DNA of 64,000 nt, taken from NCBI GenBank assembly GCA_037893245.1, contig JBAIAA010000515.1:124001-188000 (forward strand). Reading direction: 5' to 3'. This DNA is from Crossaster papposus. Lineage: Eukaryota; Echinodermata; Asteroidea; Velatida; Solasteridae. Every line of letters begins with the position of its first letter. Position 1 is the stretch's first letter. Position numbers and translations under genes: made by a program. A model generated the notes under the pieces. That model was not told where the DNA came from. It saw nothing but the letters and a program-made list of their open reading frames with translations, and made no database searches. This document shows, one piece after another, positions 1 to 10,894 of this stretch.

Positions 1-169
1 TGTAGTAGTAGGGATATGCCGATTGTAGACCAAATCTTAAATATGTAGTAGTAGGGATATGCCGATTGTAGACAAATCTTAAATATGTAGTAGTAAGGAT
101 ATGCCGATTGTAGACCAAATCTTAAATATGTAGTAGTAGGGATATGCCGATTGTAGACCAAATCTTAAA

Positions 170-280
170 AAACTCAATTTGATCTGATAACAAAACAAAC
201 TCACATTTATTATTATGTAAAGGGAAAGAAGTGTGCAGTAGAAATAAACACCTGATGTGGGAACAAGCCCTCGAGTTAAA
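170..280 (+). repeat. Reference copy of the 111-bp B+C cassette
   Basis: The A unit starting at 131 stops at CTTAAA (169) instead of continuing TATG. It is followed by 111 bp that begin AAACTCAATTTG and end CTCGAGTTAAA, after which TATG resumes at 281. The pentamer TTAAA therefore lies at both edges (165-169 and 276-280). B is 170-217 and ends TATG; C is 218-284 and also ends TATG. G+C of the 111 bp is 37/111. The cassette holds one XhoI-type site (CTCGAG). It has no inverted termini and no coding capacity of its own. Confidence 0.95.
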
Positions 281-284
281 TATG

Positions 285-327
285 TAGTAGTAGGGATATG
301 CCGATTGTAGACCAAATCTTAAATATG
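285..327 (+). repeat. Reference copy of module A, the 43-bp monomer
   Basis: This unit starts TAGTAGTAGGG, has GATATGCCGATTG in the middle and ends TCTTAAATATG. G+C is 15/43, with one CpG (in GCCGATT). About 1,100 copies occur in the window. The commonest length changes are a 42-bp form (GACAAATC instead of GACCAAATC) and a 46-bp form with four TAG triplets instead of three. In the consensus the + strand holds a 10-codon frame from ATG (in GATATGCC) to the TAG of the next unit (MPIVDQILNM). I see no support for its translation. Confidence 0.96.
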
Positions 328-674
328 TAGTAGTAGGGATATGCCGATTGTAGACCAAATCTTAAAAAACTCAATTTGATCTGATAACAAAACAAACTCA
401 CATTTATTATTATGTAAAGGGAAAGAAGTGTGCAGTAGAAATAAACACCTGATGTGGGAACAAGCCCTCGAGTTAAATATGTAGTAGTAGGGATATGCCG
501 ATTGTAGACCAAATCTTAAATATGTAGTAGTAGGGATATGCCGATTGTAGACCAAATCTTAAAAAACTCAATTTGATCTGATAACAAAACAAACTCACAT
601 TTATTATTATGTAAAGGGACAGAAGTGTGCAGTAGAAATAAACACCTGATGTGGGAACAAGCCCTCGAGTTAAA

Positions 675-1533
675 TATGTAGTAGTAGGGATATGCCGATT
701 GTAGACCAAATCTTAAATATGTAGTAGTAGGGATATGCCGATTGTAGACCAAATCTTAAATATGTAGTAGTAGGGATATGCCGATTGTAAACCAAATCTT
801 AAATATGTAGTAGTAGGGATATGCCGATTGTAGACCAAATCTTAAATATGTAGTAGTAGGGATATGCCGATTGTAGACCAAATCTTAAATATGTAGTAGT
901 AGGGATATGCCGATTGTAGACCAAATCTTAAATATGTAGTAGTAGGGATATGCCGATTGTAGACCAAATCTTAAATATGTAGTAGTAGGGATATGCCGAT
1001 TGTAGACCAAATCTTAAATATGTAGTAGTAGGGATATGCCGATTGTAGACCAAATCTTAAATATGTAGTAGTAGGGATATGCCGATTGTAGACCAAATCT
1101 TAAATATGTAGTAGTAGGGATATGCCGATTGTAGACCAAATCTTAAATATGTAGTAGTAGGGATATGCCGATTGTAGACCAAATCTTAAATATGTAGTAG
1201 TAGGGATATGCCGATTGTAGACCAAATCTTAAATATGTAGTAGTAGGGATATGCCGCTTGTAGACCAAATCCTAAATATGTAGTAGTAGGGATATGCCGA
1301 TTGTAGACCAAATCTTAAATATGTAGTAGTAGGGATATGCCGATTGTAGACCAAATCTTAAATATGTAGTAGTAGGGATATGCCGATTGTAGACCAAATC
1401 TTAAATATGTAGTAGTAGGGATATGCCGATTGTAGACAAATCTTAAATATGTAGTAGTAAGGATATGCCGATTGTAGACCAAATCTTAAATATGTAGTAG
1501 TAGGGATATGCCGATTGTAGACCAAATCTTAAA
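675..1533 (+). repeat. A-only run, 20 monomers
   Basis: The length of 859 bp equals 20 x 43 minus 1, the missing base being in the 42-bp unit near 1433. One unit (from about 1253) has the linked double variant GCCGCTTG plus TCCTAAAT. An early unit has GTAAACC. Nothing else is present. Confidence 0.93.
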
Positions 1534-1841
1534 AAACTCAATTTGATCTGATAACAAAACAAACTCACATTTATTATTATGTAAAGGGAAAGAAGTGTGC
1601 AGTAGAAATAAACACCTGATGTGGGAACAAGCCCTCGAGTTAAATATGTAGTAGTAGGGATATGCCGATTGTAGACCAAATCTTAAATATGTAGTAGTAG
1701 GGATATGCCGATTGTAGACCAAATCTTAAAAAACTCAATTTGATCTGATAACAAAACAAACTCACATTTATTATTATGTAAAGGGACAGAAGTGTGCAGT
1801 AGAAATAAACACCTGATGTGGGAACAAGCCCTCGAGTTAAA
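1534..1841 (+). repeat. Cassette pair at 197-bp period
   Basis: Cassettes start at 1534 and 1731, two A units apart. The second carries the GGGACAGAAG variant of C. The pair lies 1167 bp downstream of the cassettes at 367 and 564, equal to 22 A units (one 42 bp long) plus two cassettes. Confidence 0.94.
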
Positions 1842-2786
1842 TATGTAGTAGTAGGGATATGCCGATTGTAGACCAAATCTTAAATATGTAGTAGTAGGGA
1901 TATGCCGATTGTAGACCAAATCTTAAATATGTAGTAGTAGGGATATGCCGATTGTAAACCAAATCTTAAATATGTAGTAGTAGGGATATGCCGATTGTAG
2001 ACCAAATCTTAAATATGTAGTAGTAGGGATATGCCGATTGTAGACCAAATCTTAAATATGTAGTAGTAGGGATATGCCGATTGTAGACCAAATCTTAAAT
2101 ATGTAGTAGTAGGGATATGCCGATTGTAGACCAAATCTTAAATATGTAGTAGTAGGGATATGCCGATTGTAGACCAAATCTTAAATATGTAGTAGTAGGG
2201 ATATGCCGATTGTAGACCAAATCTTAAATATGTAGTAGTAGGGATATGCCGATTGTAGACCAAATCTTAAATATGTAGTAGTAGGGATATGCCGATTGTA
2301 GACCAAATCTTAAATATGTAGTAGTAGGGATATGCCGCTTGTAGACCAAATCCTAAATATGTAGTAGTAGGGATATGCCGATTGTAGACCAAATCTTAAA
2401 TATGTAGTAGTAGGGATATGCCGATTGTAGACCAAATCTTAAATATGTAGTAGTAGGGATATGCCGATTGTAGACCAAATCTTAAATATGTAGTAGTAGG
2501 GATATGCCGCTTGTAGACCAAATCCTAAATATGTAGTAGTAGGGATATGCCGATTGTAGACCAAATCTTAAATATGTAGTAGTAGGGATATGCCGATTGT
2601 AGACCAAATCTTAAATATGTAGTAGTAGGGATATGCCGATTGTAGACCAAATCTTAAATATGTAGTAGTAGGGATATGCCGATTGTAGACAAATCTTAAA
2701 TATGTAGTAGTAAGGATATGCCGATTGTAGACCAAATCTTAAATATGTAGTAGTAGGGATATGCCGATTGTAGACCAAATCTTAAA
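1842..2786 (+). repeat. A-only run, 22 monomers
   Basis: The length of 945 bp equals 22 x 43 minus 1, the 42-bp unit lying near 2687. The linked GCCGCTTG/TCCTAAAT variant occurs twice (near 2334 and 2506). Confidence 0.93.
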
Positions 2787-3094
2787 AAACTCAATTTGAT
2801 CTGATAACAAAACAAACTCACATTTATTATTATGTAAAGGGAAAGAAGTGTGCAGTAGAAATAAACACCTGATGTGGGAACAAGCCCTCGAGTTAAATAT
2901 GTAGTAGTAGGAATATGCCGATTGTAGACCAAATCTTAAATATGTAGTAGTAGGGATATGCCGATTGTAGACCAAATCTTAAAAAACTCAATTTGATCTG
3001 ATAACAAAACAAACTCACATTTATTATTATGTAAAGGGAAAGAAGTGTGCAGTAGAAATAAACACCTGATGTGGGAACAAGCCCTCGAGTTAAA
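2787..3094 (+). repeat. Cassette pair at 197-bp period
   Basis: Cassettes start at 2787 and 2984. The A unit after the first cassette has TAGGAATATG instead of TAGGGATATG. The same change follows the cassettes at 7421 and 12964, which links the three sites by descent. Confidence 0.94.
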
Positions 3095-3955
3095 TATGTA
3101 GTAGTAGGGATATGCCGATTGTAGACCAAATCTTAAATATGTAGTAGTAGGGATATGCCGATTGTAGACCAAATCTTAAATATGTAGTAGTAGGGATATG
3201 CCGATTGTAGACTAAATCTTAAATATGTAGTAGTAGGGATATGCCGATTGTAAACCAAATCTTAAATATGTAGTAGTTGGGATATGCCGATTGTAGACCA
3301 AATCTTAAATATGTAGTAGTAGGGATATGCCGATTGTAGACCAAATCTTAAATATGTAGTAGTAGGGATATGCCGATTGTAGACCAAATCTTAAATATGT
3401 AGTAGTAGGGATATGCCGATTGTAGACCAAATCTTAAATATGTAGTAGTAGGGATATGCCGATTGTAGACCAAATCTAAAATATGTAGTAGTAGGGATAT
3501 GCCGATTGTAGACCAAATCTTAAATATGTAGTAGTAGGGATATGCCGCTTGTAGACCAAATCCTAAATATGTAGTAGTAGGGATATGCCGATTGTAGACC
3601 AAATCTTAAATATGTAGTAGTAGGGATATGCCGATTGTAGACCAAATCTTAAATATGTAGTAGTAGGGATATGCCGATTGTAGACCAAAATCTTAAATAT
3701 GTAGTAGTAGGGATATGCCGATTGTAGACCAAATCTTAAATATGTAGTAGTAGGGATATGCCGATTGTAGACCAAATCTTAAATATGTAGTAGTAGGGAT
3801 ATGCCGATTGTAGACCAAATCTTAAATATGTAGTAGTAGGGATATGCCGATTGTAGACCAAATCTTAAATATGTAGTAGTAGGGATATGCCGATTGTAGA
3901 CCAAATCTTAAATATGTAGTAGTAGGGATATGCCGATTGTAGACCAAATCTTAAA
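3095..3955 (+). repeat. A-only run, 20 monomers, with several private variants
   Basis: The length of 861 bp equals 20 x 43 plus 1. The extra base is an additional A in a unit near 3686 (CCAAAATC). Other changes are GTAGTTGGG near 3276, GACTAAATC near 3211 and the linked double variant near 3544. Confidence 0.92.
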
Positions 3956-5179
3956 AAACTCAATTTGATCTGATAACAAAACAAACTCACATTTATTATT
4001 ATGTAAAGGGAAAGAAGTGTGCAGTAGAAATAAACACCTGATGTGGGAACAAGCCCTCGAGTTAAATATGTAGTAGTATGGATATGCCGATTGTAGACCA
4101 AATCTTAAATATGTAGTAGTAGGGATATGCCGATTGTAGACCAAATCTTAAATATGTAGTAGTAGGGATATGCCGATTGTAGACCAAATCTTAACAAACT
4201 CAATTTGATCTGATAACAAAACAAACTCACATTTATTATTATGTAAAGGGAAAGAAGTGTGCAGTAGAAATAAACACCTGATGTAGGAAGAAGCCCTCGA
4301 GTTAAATATGTAGTAGTAGCGATATGCCGATTGTAGACCAAATCTTAAATATGTAGTAGTAGGGATATGCCGATTGTAGACCAAATCTTAAAAAACTCAA
4401 TTTGATCTGATAACAAAACAAACTCACATTCATTATTATGTAAAGGGAAAGAAGTGTGCAGTAGATATAAACACCTGATGTGGGAACAAGCCCTCGAGTT
4501 AAATATGTAGTAGTAGGGATATGCCGATTGTAGACCAAATCTTAAATATGTAGTAGTAGGGATATGCCGATTGTAGACAAATCTTAAATATGTAGTAGTA
4601 AGGATATGCCGATTGTAGACCAAATCTTAAATATGTAGTAGTAGGGATATGCCGATTGTAGACCAAATCTTAAAAAACTCAATTTGATCTGATAACAAAA
4701 CAAACTCACATTTATTATTATGTAAAGGGAAAGAAGTGTGCAGTAGAAATAAACACCTGATGTGGGAACAAGCCCTCGAGTTAAATATGTAGTAGTAGGG
4801 ATATGCCGATTGTAGACCAAATCTTAAATATGTAGTAGTAGGGATATGCCGATTGTAGACCAAATCTTAAAAAACTCAATTTGATCTGATAACAAAACAA
4901 ACTCACATTTATTATTATGTAAAGGGAAAGAAGTGTGCAGTAGAAATAAACACCTGATGTGGGAACAAGCCCTCGAGTTAAATATGTAGTAGTAGGGATA
5001 TGCCGATTGTAGACCAAATCTTAAATATGTAGTAGTAGGGATATGCCGATTGTAGACCAAATCTTAAAAAACTCAATTTGATCTGATAACAAAACAAACT
5101 CACATTTATTATTATGTAAAGGGACAGAAGTGTGCAGTAGAAATAAACACCTGATGTGGGAACAAGCCCTCGAGTTAAA
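3956..5179 (+). repeat. Cassette cluster: 6 B+C cassettes
   Basis: Cassettes start at 3956, 4196, 4393, 4675, 4872 and 5069, giving spacings of 240, 197, 282, 197 and 197 bp. The cassette at 4393 has two private changes, CACATTCATT and AGATATAAAC, that recur only at 9259. The A unit after 3956 reads AGTATGGAT and that after 4196 reads AGTAGCGAT. The last cassette has the GGGACAGAAG variant. Confidence 0.94.
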
Positions 5180-6038
5180 TATGTAGTAGTAGGGATATGC
5201 CGATTGTAGACCAAATCTTAAATATGTAGTAGTAGGGATATGCCGATTGTAGACCAAATCTTAAATATGTAGTAGTAGGGATATGCCGATTGTAAACCAA
5301 ATCTTAAATATGTAGTAGTAGGGATATGCCGATTGTAGACCAAATCTTAAATATGTAGTAGTAGGGATATGCCGATTGTAGACCAAATCTTAAATATGTA
5401 GTAGTAGGGATATGCCGATTGTAGACCAAATCTTAAATATGTAGTAGTAGGGATATGCCGATTGTAGACCAAATCTTAAATATGTAGTAGTAGGGATATG
5501 CCGATTGTAGACCAAATCTTAAATATGTAGTAGTAGGGATATGCCGATTGTAGACCAAATCTTAAATATGTAGTAGTAGGGATATGCCGATTGTAGACCA
5601 AATCTTAAATATGTAGTAGTAGGGATATGCCGATTGTAGACCAAATCTTAAATATGTAGTAGTAGGGATATGCCGATTGTAGACCAAATCTTAAATATGT
5701 AGTAGTAGGGATATGCCGATTGTAGACCAAATCTTAAATATGTAGTAGTAGGGATATGCCGCTTGTAGACCAAATCCTAAATATGTAGTAGTAGGGATAT
5801 GCCGATTGTAGACCAAATCTTAAATATGTAGTAGTAGGGATATGCCGATTGTAGACCAAATCTTAAATATGTAGTAGTAGGGATATGCCGATTGTAGACC
5901 AAATCTTAAATATGTAGTAGTAGGGATATGCCGATTGTAGACAAATCTTAAATATGTAGTAGTAAGGATATGCCGATTGTAGACCAAATCTTAAATATGT
6001 AGTAGTAGGGATATGCCGATTGTAGACCAAATCTTAAA
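5180..6038 (+). repeat. A-only run, 20 monomers
   Basis: This is a copy of the run at 675-1533: same length (859 bp), same GTAAACC unit near its start, same double-variant unit (5758, exactly 4505 bp after 1253) and same terminal 42-bp unit. Confidence 0.93.
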
Positions 6039-6346
6039 AAACTCAATTTGATCTGATAACAAAACAAACTCACATTTATTATTATGTAAAGGGAAAGAAG
6101 TGTGCAGTAGAAATAAACACCTGATGTGGGAACAAGCCCTCGAGTTAAATATGTAGTAGTAGGGATATGCCGATTGTAGACCAAATCTTAAATATGTAGT
6201 AGTAGGGATATGCCGATTGTAGACCAAATCTTAAAAAACTCAATTTGATCTGATAACAAAACAAACTCACATTTATTATTATGTAAAGGGACAGAAGTGT
6301 GCAGTAGAAATAAACACCTGATGTGGGAACAAGCCCTCGAGTTAAA
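6039..6346 (+). repeat. Cassette pair at 197-bp period
   Basis: Cassettes start at 6039 and 6236, each exactly 4505 bp after those at 1534 and 1731. The second has the GGGACAGAAG variant, as at 1731. Confidence 0.94.
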
Positions 6347-7420
6347 TATGTAGTAGTAGGGATATGCCGATTGTAGACCAAATCTTAAATATGTAGTAGT
6401 AGGGATATGCCGATTGTAGACCAAATCTTAAATATGTAGTAGTAGGGATATGCCGATTGTAAACCAAATCTTAAATATGTAGTAGTAGGGATATGCCGAT
6501 TGTAGACCAAATCTTAAATATGTAGTAGTAGGGATATGTCGATTGTAGACCAAATCTTAAATATGTAGTAGTAGGGATATGCCGATTGTAGACCAAATCT
6601 TAAATATGTAGTAGTAGGGATATGCCGATTGTAGACCAAATCTTAAATATGTAGTAGTAGGGATATGCCGATTGTAGACCAAATCTTAAATATGTAGTAG
6701 TAGGGATATGCCGATTGTAGACCAAATCTTAAATATGTAGTAGTAGGGATATGCCGATTGTAGACCAAATCTTAAATATGTAGTAGTAGGGATATGCCGA
6801 TTGTAGACCAAATCTTAAATATGTAGTAGTAGGGATATGCCGCTTGTAGACCAAATCCTAAATATGTAGTAGTAGGGATATGCCGATTGTAGACCAAATC
6901 TTAAATATGTAGTAGTAGGGATATGCCGATTGTAGACCAAATCTTAAATATGTAGTAGTAGGGATATGCCGCTTGTAGACCAAATCCTAAATATGTAGTA
7001 GTAGGGATATGCCGATTGTAGACCAAATCTTAAATATGTAGTAGTAGGGATATGCCGATTGTAGACCAAATCTTAAATATGTAGTAGTAGGGATATGCCG
7101 ATTGTAGACCAAATCTTAAATATGTAGTAGTAGGGATATGCCGCTTGTAGACCAAATCCTAAATATGTAGTAGTAGGGATATGCCGATTGTAGACCAAAT
7201 CTTAAATATGTAGTAGTAGGGATATGCCGATTGTAGACCAAATCTTAAATATGTAGTAGTAGGGATATGCCGATTGTAGACCAAATCTTAAATATGTAGT
7301 AGTAGGGATATGCCGATTGTAGACAAATCTTAAATATGTAGTAGTAAGGATATGCCGATTGTAGACCAAATCTTAAATATGTAGTAGTAGGGATATGCCG
7401 ATTGTAGACCAAATCTTAAA
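6347..7420 (+). repeat. A-only run, 25 monomers
   Basis: The length of 1074 bp equals 25 x 43 minus 1. Three units carry the linked double variant (near 6839, 6968 and 7140), one more than in the parallel run at 1842-2786. The run is longer than that one by three A units (129 bp). One unit reads ATGTCGATT (near 6537). Confidence 0.93.
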
Positions 7421-7925
7421 AAACTCAATTTGATCTGATAACAAAACAAACTCACATTTATTATTATGTAAAGGGAAAGAAGTGTGCAGTAGAAATAAAC
7501 ACCTGATGTGGGAACAAGCCCTCGAGTTAAATATGTAGTAGTAGGAATATGCCGATTGTAGACCAAATCTTAAATATGTAGTAGTAGGGATATGCCGATT
7601 GTAGACCAAATCTTAAAAAACTCAATTTGATCTGATAACAAAACAAACTCACATTTATTATTATGTAAAGGGAAAGAAGTGTGCAGTAGAAATAAACACC
7701 TGATGTGGGAACAAGCCCTCGAGTTAAATATGTAGTAGTAGGGATATGCCGATTGTAGACCAAATCTTAAATATGTAGTAGTAGGGATATGCCGATTGTA
7801 GACCAAATCTTAAAAAACTCAATTTGATCTGATAACAAAACAAACTCACATTTATTATTATGTAAAGGGACAGAAGTGTGCAGTAGAAATAAACACCTGA
7901 TGTGGGAACAAGCCCTCGAGTTAAA
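7421..7925 (+). repeat. Cassette cluster: 3 B+C cassettes at 197-bp period
   Basis: Cassettes start at 7421, 7618 and 7815. The first two match those at 2787 and 2984 (offset 4634 bp), including the TAGGAATATG unit between them. The third (GGGACAGAAG) has no partner after 2984. Confidence 0.94.
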
Positions 7926-9258
7926 TATGTAGTAGTAGGGATATGCCGATTGTAGACCAAATCTTAAATATGTAGTAGTAGGGATATGCCGATTGTAGAC
8001 CAAATCTTAAATATGTAGTAGTAGGGATATGCCGATTGTAAACCAAATCTTAAATATGTAGTAGTAGGGATATGCCGATTGTAGACCAAATCTTAAATAT
8101 GTAGTAGTAGGGATATGCCGATTGTAGACCAAATCTTAAATATGTAGTAGTAGGGATATGCCGATTGTAGACCAAATCTTAAATATGTAGTAGTAGGGAT
8201 ATGCCGATTGTAGACCAAATCTTAAATATGTAGTAGTAGGGATATGCCGATTGTAGACCAAATCTTAAATATGTAGTAGTAGGGATATGCCGATTGTAGA
8301 CCAAATCTTAAATATGTAGTAGTAGGGATATGCCGATTGTAGACCAAATCTTAAATATGTAGTAGTAGGGATATGCCGATTGTAGACCAAATCTTAAATA
8401 TGTAGTAGTAGGGATATGCCGATTGTAGACCAAATCTTAAATATGTAGTAGTAGGGATATGCCGATTGTAGACCAAATCTTAAATATGTAGTAGTAGGGA
8501 TATGCCGATTGTAGACCAAATCTTAAATATGTAGTAGTAGGGATATGCCGCTTGTAGACCAAATCCTAAATATGTAGTAGTAGGGATATGCCGATTGTAG
8601 ACCAAATCTTAAATATGTAGTAGTAGGGATATGCCGATTGTAGACCAAATCTTAAATATGTAGTAGTAGGGATATGCCGATTGTAGACCAAATCTTAAAT
8701 ATGTAGTAGTAGGGATATGCCGATTGTAGACCAAATCTTAAATATGTAGTAGTAGGGATATGCCGATTGTAGACCAAATCTTAAATATGTAGTAGTAGGG
8801 ATATGCCGATTGTATACCAAATCTTAAATATGTAGTAGTAGGGATATGCCGATTGTAGACCAAATCTTAAATATGTAGTAGTAGGGATATGCCGATTGTA
8901 GACCAAATCTTAAATATGTAGTAGTAGGGATATGCCGATTGTAGACCAAATCTTAAATATGTAGTAGTAGGGATATTCCGATTGTAGACCAAATCTTAAA
9001 TATGTAGTAGTAGGGATATGCCAATTGTAGACCAAATCTTAAATATGTAGTAGTAGGGATATGCCGATTGTAGACCAAATCTTAAATATGTAGTAGTAGG
9101 GATATGCCGATTGTAGACCAAATCTTAAATATGTAGTAGTAGGGATATGCCGATTGTAGACCAAATCTTAAATATGTAGTAGTAGGGATATGCCGATTGT
9201 AGACCAAATCTTAAATATGTAGTAGTAGGGATATGCCGATTGTAGACCAAATCTTAAA
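7926..9258 (+). repeat. A-only run, 31 monomers
   Basis: The length of 1333 bp is exactly 31 x 43. Marker units are the double variant near 8547, GTATACC near 8812, GATATTCCG near 8972 and GCCAATTG near 9020. The last two recur exactly 5973 bp later. Confidence 0.93.
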
Positions 9259-10894
9259 AAACTCAATTTGATCTGATAACAAAACAAACTCACATTCATT
9301 ATTATGTAAAGGGAAAGAAGTGTGCAGTAGATATAAACACCTGATGTGGGAACAAGCCCTCGAGTTAAATATGTAGTAGTAGGGATATGCCGATTGTAGA
9401 CCAAATCTTAAATATGTAGTAGTAGGGATATGCCGATTGTAGACAAATCTTAAATATGTAGTAGTAAGGATATGCCGATTGTAGACCAAATCTTAAATAT
9501 GTAGTAGTAGGGATATGCCGATTGTAGACCAAATCTTAAAAAACTCAATTTGATCTGATAACAAAACAAACTCACATTTATTATTATGTAAAGGGAAAGA
9601 AGTGTGCAGTAGAAATAAACACCTGATGTGGGAACAAGCCCTCGAGTTAAATATGTAGTAGTAGGGATATGCCGATTGTAGACCAAATCTTAAATATGTA
9701 GTAGTAGGGATATGCCGATTGTAGACCAAATCTTAAAAAACTCAATTTGATCTGATAACAAAACAAACTCACATTTATTATTATGTAAAGGGAAAGAAGT
9801 GTGCAGTAGAAATAAACACCTGATGTGGGAACAAGCCCTCGAGTTAAATATGTAGTAGTAGGGATATGCCGATTGTAGACCAAATCTTAAATATGTAGTA
9901 GTAGGGATATGCCGATTGTAGACCAAATCTTAAAAAACTCAATTTGATCTGATAACAAAACAAACTCACATTTATTATTATGTAAAGGGACAGAAGTGTG
10001 CAGTAGAAATAAACACCTGATGTGGGAACAAGCCCTCGAGTTAAATATGTAGTAGTAGGGATATGCCGATTGTAGACCAAATCTTAAATATGTAGTAGTA
10101 GGGATATGCCGATTGTAGACCAAATCTTAAATATGTAGTAGTAGGGATATGCCGATTGTAAACCAAATCTTAAATATGTAGTAGTAGGGATATGCCGATT
10201 GTAGACCAAATCTTAAATATGTAGTAGTAGGGATATGCCGATTGTAGACCAAATCTTAAATATGTAGTAGTAGGGATATGCCGATTGTAGACCAAATCTT
10301 AAATATGTAGTAGTAGGGATATGCCGATTGTAGACCAAATCTTAAATATGTAGTAGTAGGGATATGCCGATTGTAGACCAAATCTTAAAAAACTCAATTT
10401 GATCTGATAACAAAACAAACTCACATTTATTATTATGTAAAGGGAAAGAAGTGTGCAGTAGAAATAAACACCTGATGTGGGAACAAGCCCTCGAGTTAAA
10501 TATGTAGTAGTAGGGATATGCCGATTGTAGACCAAATCTTAAATATGTAGTAGTAGGGATATGCCGATTGTAGACCAAATCTTAAAAAACTCAATTTGAT
10601 CTGATAACAAAACAAACTCACATTTATTATTATGTAAAGGGAAAGAAGTGTGCAGTAGAAATAAACACCTGATGTGGGAACAAGCCCTCGAGTTAAATAT
10701 GTAGTAGTAGGGATATGCCGATTGTAGACCAAATCTTAAATATGTAGTAGTAGGGATATGCCGATTGTAGACCAAATCTTAAAAAACTCAATTTGATCTG
10801 ATAACAAAACAAACTCACATTTATTATTATGTAAAGGGACAGAAGTGTGCAGTAGAAATAAACACCTGATGTGGGAACAAGCCCTCGAGTTAAA
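9259..10894 (+). repeat. Cassette cluster: 7 B+C cassettes with an 849-bp tandem duplication
   Basis: Cassettes start at 9259, 9541, 9738, 9935, 10390, 10587 and 10784. The triplet 9541/9738/9935 is repeated as 10390/10587/10784 at an offset of 849 bp (12 A units plus three cassettes). The GTAAACC marker repeats at the same offset (near 10159 and 11008). The parallel regions at 4675-5069 and 170-564 have a single triplet, so the duplication is specific to this copy. Confidence 0.93.

Larger units (their letters stand above)
170..674 (+). repeat. Cassette cluster: 3 B+C cassettes at 197-bp period
   Basis: Cassettes start at 170, 367 and 564. Each pair is separated by exactly two A monomers (86 bp), so the local period is 197 bp. 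The third cassette carries GGGACAGAAG instead of GGGAAAGAAG in C, a variant that marks the last cassette of clusters through much of the first 29 kb. The cluster is preceded by a 42-bp A unit (GACAAATC near 70) and an A unit with AGTAAGGAT. Confidence 0.95.
4302..9167 (+). repeat. Higher-order repeat copy, about 4.87 kb
   Basis: This segment is related to 9168-15140 by exact offsets: 4866 bp (cassettes 4393-5069 to 9259-9935), 5715 bp (6039/6236), 5543 bp (7421-7815) and 5973 bp (the GATATTCCG unit). The steps are explained by the 849-bp duplication and by changes in A-run length. The window start is related to it by an offset of 4505 bp. The boundaries given are a choice of phase, not observed breakpoints. 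Confidence 0.82.

Noticed and set aside
170-280. piggyBac-type MITE flanked by TTAA
   Set aside because: TTAA is present at both edges, but the cassette has no terminal inverted repeats (it starts AAACTCAATT; the reverse complement of its right end starts CTCGAGGGC). All copies sit at the same place in A, as expected from array amplification rather than repeated transposition.
285-327. Telomeric or interstitial telomeric repeat
   Set aside because: The (TAG)3 tract is short and the unit does not match the TTAGGG, TTTAGGG or TTAGG families.
285-327. CENP-B box in module A
   Set aside because: I looked for the TTCG...CGGG core of the known box in A, B and C and did not find it.
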